From Lachnospiraceae bacterium MC2017 (GTDB lineage: Bacteria; Bacillota; Clostridia; Lachnospirales; Lachnospiraceae), in contig JNJK01000014.1 of NCBI GenBank assembly GCA_000701625.1, forward strand, positions 1 through 64,000: DNA of 64,000 nt, in the 5' to 3' direction. Every line of letters begins with the position of its first letter. The first letter of the stretch is position 1. Positions 33,142-41,809 of this stretch are shown here, one piece after another. The translations under genes and the position numbers were made by a program. Under the pieces are notes generated by a model, which saw nothing but the letters and a program-made list of their open reading frames with translations, did not search any database and had not been told where the DNA came from.

Positions 33142-33715
33142 ATGTCTGAAAAGTCGTGGTGCTTGACCACCACGAAGTATGTGCTCATTCCAGGAGCATA
33201 TACAGAGGTAATCCATCCTCAGTACGCGAATAAAAGCTTATAAAGCGAATCGCCTCTGCAAGAAAAATGGATAGAACATTGCATAGTTCGAATCTTACAG
33301 GTCGAGATGTATCGGAGCTGGAATCCCGATGATCTATATGCAAAACTACATCTCAAAAAAGTCAAAGATATACTTTGAGTGGAAATAGCTGTTAGCTGCC
33401 GCACCTGAGCCGGAAGGTCGTTTCGAAAGAGACGGGGTGTTGGAGAGGGTTATTTCACTCTATATATGGGCTGATCACCATATATAGAACCGTTCAAAGT
33501 ATGTCTGCTAATACTCTCCCGTAAGGGACATCTGAAAAGGATGGATCAAAGAGTAAAAGCTGGGCGCTTAACCTCTTGCAGGAATATAATCCTGTGGGAG
33601 ATGAAATCTCTTGCGCCTCGTGGATACTCGTTTATCGGGTATCAGAGGCTTTACATATTCCCGTCGTCACCCGGTACGATAAAGGTACAGGATGATGGCG
33701 GGATTTTTTTATTAT
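33142..33715 (+). ncRNA. Large structured non-coding RNA (ROOL-like candidate)
   Basis: About 575 bases without a credible gene but dense in perfect stems: GTGGTG/CCACCAC (33156-33173), GTATGTGCTC/GAGCATATAC (33177-33203), CTATATATGG/CCATATATAG (33460-33487) and GATACTCG/CGGGTATC (about 33622-33644). TGCATA (33280-33285) pairs with TATGCA (33337-33342), and GAGATGTA (33304-33311) with TACATCTC (33347-33354), in the crossing order of a pseudoknot. The RNA ends in CCCGTCGTC/GATGATGGCGGG with inner GTAC/GTAC and a run of T (about 33660-33715). Size and host fit ROOL (Rumen-Originating, Ornate, Large), a known group of about 580-nt RNAs of Lachnospiraceae and mobile elements; OLE or GOLLD fit size less well. 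Structure is direct; the ROOL name is inference. Confidence 0.75.
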
Positions 33716-33727
33716 TACGATCATTAT

Positions 33728-33832
33728 AATTGTCCTATTAGCAAAGTTTTATATCGTTAGAGGACAAATATGACATGATTTTTGCGTCATAATTGTCCGC
33801 TAACATTATTTTTTACTGCTTAGAGGACAATT
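33728..33832. repeat. Two tandem copies of an inverted repeat (ATTGTCC...GGACAAT)
   Basis: Copy 1 (33728-33769) starts AATTGTCC and ends AGAGGACAAAT; copy 2 (33791-33832) starts AATTGTCC and ends AGAGGACAATT, each with 30 bases between the arms. TTAGAGGACAA occurs in both right arms. The pair lies between the large RNA and the promoter of gene 33949. They may be operators, a centromere or terminator-like elements. Confidence 0.55.
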
Positions 33833-33914
33833 ATAATTATTTTTAAAATATTTGTTCAAGAAAACATGCAAAAATCGTTGTTGATTTTGATATAAACGAC
33901 AGGGTAACATACGC

Positions 33915-33924
33915 GTGTATACAA
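33915..33924. promoter_or_regulatory. GTGTATACAA element before gene 33949
   Basis: Nine of ten positions match the palindrome TTGTATACAA found perfectly at 18410 and 19059. Confidence 0.5.
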
Positions 33925-33948
33925 AAACGACATTCGGAGGGCATAAAT

Positions 33949-35208
33949 TTGAACATAAATGATATTTTAAGACAGGGAAAAAGGCACGTTGTCTGTAAGG
34001 ACGGCCTAGAATTTGATATTAAACGGCTTGAAGACGGCCGGATTCTTATGCTGAATCAGACTATAAACGGAGAGCAGGTAAATAGCAAGGATTTCGGAAC
34101 TGCTATGAAGCTAAAAACAGCGGAAACTCTGGTGAGAAAAAAGCATCAGGGGGTTGTTGGCTTTGAATCTGTAGGATACGTGAATAAAGATAAAACCGGA
34201 ACAGATGATATAGCAATGGCTGAACCGGATGAAGATTTTTTAGAAGATGCAGACTTTGAAAATGAAGAGCAGCCTGCTTTCAATCTGAAGCAGATAATCC
34301 ATAGGACATACTATGACAGAGAAGATCTGACAAATGATGATGAGGATCCGACTGAGCAGATCTTTTATGATGAAATCAGCGATGAGGAAGAAGTAGAATA
34401 CGAAAATGTTGAAGAAGAGATCGAAATTGAGGAAGCCATAGAAGAAAACGACGGTGACGATGATCTGTTCATCGACTATGAGAAGGAAGCTGAAGAACAG
34501 GAAAAAGCTGATCAGCATGTAGATTCGCTTCGTGAAATCGAAGAACAGAAGAGAATAGAAAGAGTCAAAAAGCAGATCGCTGAAATGGAAGAGGTTCAGA
34601 GAGCACATCTGGAAAAAGAGCGTCTTGAAAAAAAGAAATCTGAACGTTCAGACATGATCCGTCAGGAAGCAGCAGACAGGCATGAATCAAAGAAGCAGGA
34701 GATTAAGCCGAAAGCAATAAAAGAACCTTCATATAAGAAAGTGGAAAAAGTCACACCGATAAGAAAGGAAGTAAGAAGCGTGAAGAAACATTACAATATC
34801 AACGAGCTTGTAGCAAAACTCAATGAGGTAATAAAGGGAAATATCTACAAGTGCGGTAACTGCGGAACGGAACTTGAGGTACACCTTGATGGAACACTCC
34901 AGTGCCACTCCTGCGGACAGGGCTATCTTAACAGTGAAAGTGTGGAGGCGTTAACCATGGTAGATCTGCTCGACAGGGATGTTGTGGCATCGACATATAT
35001 CATGTCAGATGGCTTCACCTATGAGTCCGGAAGAGCATATTTCCTCAGGGAAAACGGAATAGAACTTTATATCGACACTGATCTTCAGAGCATTGAAATG
35101 AAGGCTCCGGGAATGAATGATTCCCGTCCGATCATGAAAGCTGTTGTTACAGCAGTAGATAAATGGCTTAATAACAGATTTGAAATAGAAAAGAACGCAA
35201 TCCGATGA
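33949..35208 (+). CDS. Hypothetical zinc-ribbon protein, 419 aa
   Basis: Start TTG 33949 with CGGAGGG upstream. The N-terminal domain, about 80 residues, is beta-rich (VCKDGLEFDIKRLEDGRILM). An extremely acidic region (about 85-170) and a long charged coiled coil (about 175-290) follow. A zinc ribbon CGNCGTELEVHLDGTLQCHSCG-type (CxxC...CxxC, about 303-324) and a C-terminal alpha/beta domain complete it. GTGTATACAA lies upstream (33915). It could bind DNA or RNA polymerase (inference from the ribbon and acidic region). No family recognised. Confidence 0.65.
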   Translation: MNINDILRQGKRHVVCKDGLEFDIKRLEDGRILMLNQTINGEQVNSKDFGTAMKLKTAETLVRKKHQGVVGFESVGYVNKDKTGTDDIAMAEPDEDFLEDADFENEEQPAFNLKQIIHRTYYDREDLTNDDEDPTEQIFYDEISDEEEVEYENVEEEIEIEEAIEENDGDDDLFIDYEKEAEEQEKADQHVDSLREIEEQKRIERVKKQIAEMEEVQRAHLEKERLEKKKSERSDMIRQEAADRHESKKQEIKPKAIKEPSYKKVEKVTPIRKEVRSVKKHYNINELVAKLNEVIKGNIYKCGNCGTELEVHLDGTLQCHSCGQGYLNSESVEALTMVDLLDRDVVASTYIMSDGFTYESGRAYFLRENGIELYIDTDLQSIEMKAPGMNDSRPIMKAVVTAVDKWLNNRFEIEKNAIR

Positions 35209-35211
35209 TAT

Positions 35212-35237
35212 GATCCCACGGCGCAAGCCGTGGGATC
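35212..35237 (+). terminator. Strong hairpin after gene 33949
   Basis: GATCCCACGGC pairs with GCCGTGGGATC around GCAA; no T-run follows. It may block processing or stabilise an mRNA shared with gene 35279. Confidence 0.5.
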
Positions 35238-35278
35238 ATTGTGGGAAAGCTGAAACTTGAAGAGTAGTAGGGAAGATA

Positions 35279-37618
35279 ATGACGAAATCACACATACATA
35301 CGTACATATACAGATTTGTCATATGTATATTATTGATAATAAGTGGAATAGGTGCATTTGCAGCTAAGGCACATGCCGCAAATGATGCAACTAAGGGCAC
35401 CAGAGAGAAATATGGTCTGCTGATATATGATTATCCGACACCGGAAAAGGAAGGATATCAGTTTGCTGGCTGGTATACTGCGGCGAAGGGAGGGACAAAG
35501 ATCGATCCCGCTAAATGGACAACGCCGCTTGCCGCAAAAACAGATTATTATGCGCACTGGACGCCAAATTCATATAAGCTGACGGTAAATATCACAAACA
35601 ATCGTAATAAATCGCAGACAAATAATAATGGAAGCGATGTTAACGCAATAAAGGATGTTACTATCACAGCAACCAGAAAAGGTTCCTCTGATACAAGAAC
35701 ATATACTATTGCAAATGGCGGAACCTGTTATCTGAAGTTTGATGACGAAGTAACAGTTAAAGCGAATATGACGGATAGTTATACTCAGGGAGACTGGTTC
35801 TATCCGACAAGCACAGTTCGATATAAGGCAAGGCATAACATAAGCTTTGGAAGTTGGAAACTGACTCCGGCATCAAATTACCCGGCAAAGCCTGCACTGG
35901 CGAATGCTTCTTCATCCACAACGACATTCAAGTGGAATTGTACGAATTCTATCGTATTAAGCTGCAGTGGTACTGATACGACGAGTCAGACTGAGCATAT
36001 GGGTAAATTGACGGTAAATGTCACCAACAACCGGAATAAAACACAGACTGGAAATAAGGGTGATAACGTTGATGCTATAAAGAACGTTACTGTCACAGCA
36101 GTAAGAAAGAATAATACCGATAAACGTACTTACACACTTGCTAATGGTGAGTATGTATTCCTGAATTATGAAGACGTTGTATCAGTTAAGGCAAATATGA
36201 ATGCCGGTTATACTGAGAGCAGTTGGACAAATGGATCAGATACCTCTAAGTATAAGGTTAAGCATGATATTGCATTTAACAGCTGGCAGTTGAGCCCGTT
36301 GTCAACATCACCTGCAAAGCCTACTCTGGCAAATGCGGCAGCATCCTCAACTTCATTCACATGGGGCTGCAAGGAAGGAATCGTATTAAAATGTACAGGT
36401 ACTGATACGACAAGCCAGACTGAGAATATGGCTAAACTGACGATTAATATCACCAACAATCGAGATAAGTCACAGACTGGAAACAAGGGTGATAATGTTA
36501 ACGCAATAGATAAAGTTACTGTCACAGCAGTAAGAAGCAATAATACCGATAGACGTACATACACACTTGCTAATGGTGAATCAGTATTCTTGAAATATGA
36601 AGACGTTGTAACAGTTCAGGCAAACATGAATACCGGTTATACTGAGAGCAGTTGGACAATTGGATCAGCTACCTCTAAATATAAGGTTAAGCATGATATT
36701 GCCTTTAACGCTTGGGCAATGACCCTTATTTCAGGAACACCTGCACAGCCTAGACTGGCAAATGCGAGTGCATCAACAACTTCATTCACGTGGAGTTGCA
36801 CAGAAGGTATCGTATTAAAATGTACAGGTACTGATACGACAAGCCAGACAGAAAATATGGGTAAATTAACGGTAAATATCACGAACAATCGTGATAAATC
36901 ACAGACAGGAAACAACGGTGCGGATTGTGATGCGATACAGAATGTCACTGTCACAGCGATCAGAAGTGATAATACCGACAGCCGTACATATACTCTTGAA
37001 AACGGTGAGTCTGTATTCCTGAATTATGATGATGTTGTAACTGTTCAGGCAAATATGCATGAAAGTTATACTGAGGGCGACTGGATCAACACATCAAGTA
37101 CTTCTCGATATAAGATAGGACATAATATTACCTTTGATGGCTGGGAGCTGAATCCATTATCAACAACACCTGCAAGGCCATCGATGGCAAATGCGGCTAA
37201 TTCATCAGCTTCATTCACATGGAAATGCAAGGAAGGTATCGTATTAAACTGTAGCGGTACTGATACGACAAGTCAGGCTAATAAGCAGACTTATCATGAA
37301 TCAACATATACATACTTCCGCATTACAAACTCATTCCTTAGTTCAACTCCTCAACCTGCGAAGTTAGAAAGAGGTGAAACAAAAACTTGGAGATGGTACG
37401 CGGCAGATTGGGAATGTTATTATGATGGAGATGTGTTAACAGTTTATGGTGGTGTTCATGTTGATCATGAAAGAACCATTAGGGTAGAATGGGGACCTTC
37501 CGAGGATGGCCCTTGGTACGTTCCAAATGATCCAAATAACAACGACTGGTACTATACCGGTAAGGCAGGCAAAATAACAATTAAAACACATGCTCTTGGA
37601 AATGGAGGATGGTATTAA
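35279..37618 (+). CDS. Secreted protein with four tandem 142-residue repeats, 779 aa
   Basis: ATG 35279 (AGGGAAG upstream). Signal peptide (FVICILLIISGIGAFAAKAHA). Residues about 45-100 form a Listeria-Bacteroides-type repeat (EGYQFAGWYTAAKGGTKID). Four repeats of about 142 residues then start near nucleotides 35579, 36004, 36432 and 36859. Each begins KLTVNITNNR and ends SCSGTDTTSQ or KCTGTDTTSQ, with two Cys per repeat. A distinct 110-residue C-terminal domain ends GNGGWY. No LPXTG or membrane helix. It is likely an extracellular adhesin or cohesive protein. The repeats are similar at DNA level, so unequal recombination may change copy number. Confidence 0.75.
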   Translation: MTKSHIHTYIYRFVICILLIISGIGAFAAKAHAANDATKGTREKYGLLIYDYPTPEKEGYQFAGWYTAAKGGTKIDPAKWTTPLAAKTDYYAHWTPNSYKLTVNITNNRNKSQTNNNGSDVNAIKDVTITATRKGSSDTRTYTIANGGTCYLKFDDEVTVKANMTDSYTQGDWFYPTSTVRYKARHNISFGSWKLTPASNYPAKPALANASSSTTTFKWNCTNSIVLSCSGTDTTSQTEHMGKLTVNVTNNRNKTQTGNKGDNVDAIKNVTVTAVRKNNTDKRTYTLANGEYVFLNYEDVVSVKANMNAGYTESSWTNGSDTSKYKVKHDIAFNSWQLSPLSTSPAKPTLANAAASSTSFTWGCKEGIVLKCTGTDTTSQTENMAKLTINITNNRDKSQTGNKGDNVNAIDKVTVTAVRSNNTDRRTYTLANGESVFLKYEDVVTVQANMNTGYTESSWTIGSATSKYKVKHDIAFNAWAMTLISGTPAQPRLANASASTTSFTWSCTEGIVLKCTGTDTTSQTENMGKLTVNITNNRDKSQTGNNGADCDAIQNVTVTAIRSDNTDSRTYTLENGESVFLNYDDVVTVQANMHESYTEGDWINTSSTSRYKIGHNITFDGWELNPLSTTPARPSMANAANSSASFTWKCKEGIVLNCSGTDTTSQANKQTYHESTYTYFRITNSFLSSTPQPAKLERGETKTWRWYAADWECYYDGDVLTVYGGVHVDHERTIRVEWGPSEDGPWYVPNDPNNNDWYYTGKAGKITIKTHALGNGGWY

Positions 37619-37770
37619 CCGTTTGAAAAAAAGAACTCATTATAATAATTCAAACCACAACCACAGGCTCACTCATATTTATACATCGAGAGAGCTTTCC
37701 CTCCTACTTTTGGATAAATAATCCAAGCCTCGAACAGTAAGTTGCTGACACATTGAATCAGAAAAAATAA

Positions 37771-37817
37771 CACAAGCGTTAGATAGACGGTTATATGTCT
37801 ATTTAACGCTTGTTTTT
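37771..37817 (+). terminator. Intrinsic terminator after the four-repeat gene
   Basis: ACAAGCGTTAGATAGAC pairs with GTCTATTTAACGCTTGT, followed by T6. Its T-run overlaps the -35 box of the next promoter (37810-37815). Confidence 0.8.
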
Positions 37818-37984
37818 TAAAATCACGTAGTATATACTTATCTCGTAAACGAAAGCTTCAGTATTACCTTCAACGAACGTCGGTGTTCATTATGAACACG
37901 GGCGATTTTTTATGGTAATGACTGGAGCTTTTTTATTTTTAAAAGCTTAGGTAAAGGGGAATGCCCCGGAAAGAGAGGTAAAAA
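37810..37984 (+). promoter_or_regulatory. Promoter and attenuator leader of gene 37985
   Basis: TTGTTT (37810-37815), 17 bases, TATACT (37833-37838). AGCTTCAGTATTACC (37854-37868) pairs with GGTAATGACTGGAGCT (37914-37929), enclosing GTGTTCAT/ATGAACAC followed by its own T-run; another T6 follows the outer stem. The 3' part (TAAAGGGGAATGCCCCGGAAAG then GAGG) is shared with the 28.5-kb leader, including the GGGG/CCCC hairpin. Confidence 0.7.
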
Positions 37985-38524
37985 ATGAACCTAGCTGTAA
38001 AAGGACGAGCGTTATATAACGTTCAAAGATGTCTTCATTTACCATCGGAGACACTTGTTCCGAAAACTGAGGAGCACGCAGCCGGAAAGTATCGTGTAGC
38101 AACGATCAAAAGTTTTAACTCGATCGCTGTTCAGCTCAAGGCTGATGTAAACGAGCTTCCGTATAGGAAGTTTGAGAACGCTTCAGAGCAGATCGAGTTC
38201 GATCAGTTCAGAAGTGAGCAGGCTCAGAACGTGATCGGCACAGCGATGTGTCTTTACGATCTGAAAAAAGAGCTCTCTGATGAAGAGCAGGACCGGCTTT
38301 TCGAAGACAGGTATGCAAAGGCTTATGCCGATGCAGTCACTGCGATCGAGAAGTTTGAATCTTCGCTCGAGAAAGAAGAGAAGAAGAAACAGAAGGACAA
38401 GGCATTCAAGGAGAAGATGGATGCCTTAAAAGCTAAATCCGCTTCAAAAAAAGCGGAGAAATCGTTAACAAAGATTGAAAATTACACCGAGCAAAGTGGA
38501 ACGAGCTTCGCTGCTGCGGTGTAA
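37985..38524 (+). CDS. Hypothetical protein, 179 aa
   Basis: ATG 37985 follows GAGAGGTAAAAA. Residues 1-75 are mixed alpha/beta (GKYRVATIKSFNSIAVQLKADV). The C-terminal half is a Lys/Glu-rich coiled coil (EKEEKKKQKDKAFKEKMD). Codon use resembles a cluster with 32186 and 32729 (CGAG-rich, frequent GATC), which share similar leaders. No family recognised. Confidence 0.65.
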   Translation: MNLAVKGRALYNVQRCLHLPSETLVPKTEEHAAGKYRVATIKSFNSIAVQLKADVNELPYRKFENASEQIEFDQFRSEQAQNVIGTAMCLYDLKKELSDEEQDRLFEDRYAKAYADAVTAIEKFESSLEKEEKKKQKDKAFKEKMDALKAKSASKKAEKSLTKIENYTEQSGTSFAAAV

Positions 38525-38537
38525 GGAAAGGACTAAT

Positions 38538-38702
38538 ATGGGAATAATGATTGTATTCTTTATCTTTTTTGCACTTTCAGTGCTGTCTTTCAAAGACGCA
38601 ATGGATAAGGGAAAGCTTGAGCTTTTTGGTTTAGGCTTAATCTTTTCAATGATCACAGTGATCGTTTTAACGAAAGTGATCGAAGAAATATGGATATTCT
38701 GA
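38538..38702 (+). CDS. Small two-helix membrane protein, 54 aa
   Basis: ATG 38538 has GGAAAGG upstream. Two hydrophobic helices, FFIFFALSVLSF and LGLIFSMITVIVLTKVI, are separated by a short Lys/Asp loop (DAMDKGKLELF). It follows the 179-residue gene by 13 bases and is likely in its operon. No family recognised. Confidence 0.6.
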   Translation: MGIMIVFFIFFALSVLSFKDAMDKGKLELFGLGLIFSMITVIVLTKVIEEIWIF

Positions 38703-38724
38703 AAACCTGAGCAATCAGGAGCAC

Positions 38725-38755
38725 AACCCTTGGGAGCAATCCCAGGGTTTTTTTT
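38725..38755 (+). terminator. Terminator-like hairpin just before the PcfK-like gene
   Basis: AACCCTTGGGA pairs with TCCCAGGGTT around GCAA, followed by T8; it ends 16 bases before the start at 38771. Confidence 0.7.
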
Positions 38756-38770
38756 ATGAAAGGAAAAATT

Positions 38771-39616
38771 ATGACAACAGCAGAAATAAAAGCACCTGTA
38801 AACATCACATTCGACGGAGGAGAAAAAATTCGTCGGGAACTTAGCAGATTAATCCAGAAAACTTTGGAAGAATCTGGAAAAAAGAAACCCGGTGAAACGG
38901 ATACTCAGGCTGCAGATAGAGAACTGATTGAAAAGATGCAGCTTGCTCAGTGGGCGGTAGTGATCGATCCGCTTGCAGAAAAGTGCAAAGAGGATCTGAT
39001 CCTGAATGCCAAGGTGCTGAATCCGGAGCTGACGATCCCGCTTTTGTTTGAGTATCTGTCAAGCAAAGCAAAAGCGTTTGCCATTTGTGGCATCGCCGGT
39101 GTCATGGATGAAACCGTGATTAACTGGGCGAGAGATTTTTACGTTGAAGAAGGCGTGAAACTCCTTGAAGAAAAACGCAAAAAAGCCGAGGAAGAAGCCA
39201 AGAGAAAGGCAGAAAGGGAAGCCCAAAAGAAGGAAAAAGAAAAAAAGAAGAAAGCAACTAAAGCTCGGACCATAAAAAAGACTGAGCCGAAAGTTGTGGA
39301 ACCTGTGGAGGAAACAGCACCGGTTCCTGTAAAAGAGAATCCCGTGCCAGACCAGTCTCCCGAAAGAAAGGTGATCAAGCCTGAAATTAAGGAAGCTGTG
39401 ACGGAAGTGGAGGACGAAGGAATCCCGTTTCCGGATGCAGGTGAAGAAAGCTCTGCTAAGAGCGAAGATGAGACAAGCGAATTTATTGATTGTCCAGATG
39501 ATGAGTGTCCTTTTAAAGAGAACACGATTCATCCGGCTTTTAGAAAAAGCTCTCTGGAAAGAGAGGTTTCTGATATTGGTGATGGACATCAGATGTCGCT
39601 TTTTGATCTTAACTAA
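38771..39616 (+). CDS. pcfK: PcfK-like / AcrIIA9-family protein, 281 aa
   Basis: ATG 38771 (AAAGGAAAAATT upstream; an in-frame ATG lies at 38756). Residues 1-135 have the helical PcfK pattern, including SLRLIQK-type helices (ELSRLIQKTLEES; EKMQLAQWAVVIDPLAEKC; SSKAKAFAICGIAGVMDE; WARDFYVEEGVKLL). Residues 135-165 are a Lys/Glu coiled coil; the rest is an extended acidic tail with a C-terminal MSLFDLN. PcfK-type proteins sit beside PcfJ on conjugative plasmids, and a branch acts as anti-Cas9 (AcrIIA9). The tail ending in SLFDL resembles clamp-binding peptides (QMSLFDL). The call rests on the pattern and on the PcfJ gene next door. Confidence 0.7.
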   Translation: MTTAEIKAPVNITFDGGEKIRRELSRLIQKTLEESGKKKPGETDTQAADRELIEKMQLAQWAVVIDPLAEKCKEDLILNAKVLNPELTIPLLFEYLSSKAKAFAICGIAGVMDETVINWARDFYVEEGVKLLEEKRKKAEEEAKRKAEREAQKKEKEKKKKATKARTIKKTEPKVVEPVEETAPVPVKENPVPDQSPERKVIKPEIKEAVTEVEDEGIPFPDAGEESSAKSEDETSEFIDCPDDECPFKENTIHPAFRKSSLEREVSDIGDGHQMSLFDLN

Positions 39617-39694
39617 TGTGAAACTATCCCCGAAGGGATACGGGTTTAAGACCGGGTATCCCTTGTACAGGGATATTCGGCAGATTGGAGAATT

Positions 39695-41749
39695 ATGATG
39701 AAAAAAATAAAAGATCTGCTGAAGAATAGTAAAGAGGTAATCAATTCGGAGGATCTAAAAAAGATAAAAAAATCCGGAAGTGAGTACCAAAAGGACAAAT
39801 GTTCCGATGGTACTAAGTATTTCTATAAAGCAGTTGTCAGAGATGGCAATCTGTATGTAGAAGGATATGGGTGCTCTAAAAAAGGAGGTTCTCCTTTTTA
39901 TGTAGGAAGAACTGTCCTGCTCTCTGATAAGAGCGATATGCTCACCCAGAAATGGGACGGCTCATTCTCTGTAACTCCGGTAGATGGATACAGAGCAAGG
40001 GACTGTTGGTGGTATTCAAGATCTGAATACCTTGATGATTCAAAGGAAATCATCAAAGAATTTGTAGGTCCCAAAAATTCCACTCTTGAACAAGTCAGAA
40101 ATGACATACTCAAAGTGGCAAATAAGAAAAAGGCCGATGCTGAAAAGGAAAAGATGGACAAGATCTTTAAGGGATTAAAGCCACTTTCATCAGCGCAGAA
40201 GAGTTTCCTTCAGAAAGAGGTATTTGAAACAGCCTCATATATGTTCTATGAAGGGAATAAAGGCACATGCTCATATTGTGGGCATGAAGTAGAACTAAAA
40301 AAACCCAAGCACAGGACAGAAACGAAATGTCCGAGCTGTGGATGCAGAGTAGAGCTTATTAATAAAAGAAGGAAGAAAAATGCCTTTTGGGATACACGAT
40401 ACGCTGCTTTTTTACAGAGGCTTGCTTCCGGCGATGTTGTGATCAGATACTATCAGGTAAATAGATCATTGACACCTCAAAATGAGATAAAGTATCTGCA
40501 CTCTTCAGAAGAAGCCCGGCAGATTATCCGAAAGGATGGAACGGTTGAGGATTACAAGTATGTCCTTGATCAAAAAATAAACGCATACGTCTGGAAAAAA
40601 GGTATGCATAGTGAAGGAGGATACTATTATCATGGTATCCAGTGGAGAGGCGAAGGCAAGGTTTATCTGAGAGGTGTAAAGTCTCTCTTAAAGTCTTTGC
40701 CTAATATGTCTCGAACCGGAATCATTGAAATGATGCCGGTTATAAATGGAAAAGGCCTTGATACTGACTTTATAGGTTATTATCTTAAGGCCGTAAAGGA
40801 AAGACCATACCTTGAATGGTTTGCAAAAAGCGGATTCTATTATTTAACGGAACAGCTTGCCTATGCGTATGGTTACGTGTTGAAAGACTTTGATCCTTCA
40901 GCGAAGAATATCCATCAGGTGATGGGCATTGATAAACAGTGCTATAGAAAGCTTCTTGAAGAGAAGGAATCTATATCTATGGATATTCTGAAGTATGCAA
41001 GGGAAAATCCGGAAGGATCACTTGCAGAATGGAAGGAGTCTGCAATTCTTGGTATTGAGCCGGAGAAGATGAAACTTGTAAGAAAAGTTACAACTCCTCA
41101 TAAGCTGCTTAAGTACTATGAAGCGCAGAAAGAACTTGAAAAGTCCTTAAAAGATACGGACTCTCGGAAGAAATTCGGCTATGACTTTTCTTGGGGATCT
41201 CGGCATGTGCTTTCAGATTGGCGCGATTATATTGAAATGTGCATTGAAAGAGCTGGATGTGAGGAAAACTTTGTTTTTGATAAAAAGAACAGCATGCAGG
41301 TTTTCCCAAGATGGCTTAAAGTCGAACACGATCGCATGTATGAGTGGAAACGTGCTCATGAGGACGAAGAGAAGAAGAAGATCCGTGATCAAAAGATCGC
41401 AGCCTTGAATAAATTTCTCTTTAAGATTCAAGAGAAATACAAGTTCGAGGATGAAAAGGAAGGAATTACTATTTCTGCACCGGAAGACGGAATGGAGATA
41501 GTAAACGAAGGACTGAAGCTACGAACTTGTGTAGGCAATAACGGATACATTGAGGACATGGCAGATGGCAAAACGGAGATCCTGTTTGTCAGAAAGTCAA
41601 AGCGTCCGAAAAAACCGTATTTTACAGCAGAAGTCAAAAACGGAAAGATAGTACAGCTCAGAGGATATCAGAATTGTGCTCCGGGCGAGGATGTACTTAA
41701 CGCCGTGAAGCATTTCGCTGAAAAAAAGGCACTTGTTTGTGATTTCTAA
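39695..41749 (+). CDS. pcfJ: PcfJ-like protein, 684 aa
   Basis: ATG 39695 (or 39698) follows TTGGAGAAT. It contains a zinc-ribbon-like pair of CxxC (CSYCGHEVEL; CPSCGCRVEL, around residues 190-225) and a long helical middle. The C-terminal block reads NEGLKLRTCVGNNGYIEDMA and then TEILFVRKSKRPKKPYFTAE, with a final RGYQNCAPGED. That C-terminal pattern (LxTCVG, IxFxR, PxxTxE, QxRGxxN) defines the PcfJ family of conjugative plasmids. The precise role in conjugation is unknown. It follows PcfK with a hairpin leader (39623-39650). Confidence 0.85.
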   Translation: MMKKIKDLLKNSKEVINSEDLKKIKKSGSEYQKDKCSDGTKYFYKAVVRDGNLYVEGYGCSKKGGSPFYVGRTVLLSDKSDMLTQKWDGSFSVTPVDGYRARDCWWYSRSEYLDDSKEIIKEFVGPKNSTLEQVRNDILKVANKKKADAEKEKMDKIFKGLKPLSSAQKSFLQKEVFETASYMFYEGNKGTCSYCGHEVELKKPKHRTETKCPSCGCRVELINKRRKKNAFWDTRYAAFLQRLASGDVVIRYYQVNRSLTPQNEIKYLHSSEEARQIIRKDGTVEDYKYVLDQKINAYVWKKGMHSEGGYYYHGIQWRGEGKVYLRGVKSLLKSLPNMSRTGIIEMMPVINGKGLDTDFIGYYLKAVKERPYLEWFAKSGFYYLTEQLAYAYGYVLKDFDPSAKNIHQVMGIDKQCYRKLLEEKESISMDILKYARENPEGSLAEWKESAILGIEPEKMKLVRKVTTPHKLLKYYEAQKELEKSLKDTDSRKKFGYDFSWGSRHVLSDWRDYIEMCIERAGCEENFVFDKKNSMQVFPRWLKVEHDRMYEWKRAHEDEEKKKIRDQKIAALNKFLFKIQEKYKFEDEKEGITISAPEDGMEIVNEGLKLRTCVGNNGYIEDMADGKTEILFVRKSKRPKKPYFTAEVKNGKIVQLRGYQNCAPGEDVLNAVKHFAEKKALVCDF

Positions 41750-41772
41750 AGATGATGAATACAGAAAGGATA

Positions 41773-41800
41773 AGAGCCGGTTCCCCTGTGGGCCGGCTCT
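41773..41800 (+). promoter_or_regulatory. Hairpin directly before the ADP-ribosyltransferase-like gene
   Basis: AGAGCCGG pairs with CCGGCTCT (41773-41800). It ends 10 bases before the start at 41810, and no ribosome site is left between them. Confidence 0.55.
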
Positions 41801-41809
41801 GAATAACAT

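Noticed and set aside
33141-33242. Short reading frame after the T-run of the 33.1-kb leader
   Set aside because: No ribosome site, and the codons lie within strong RNA stems; treated as part of the structured RNA.
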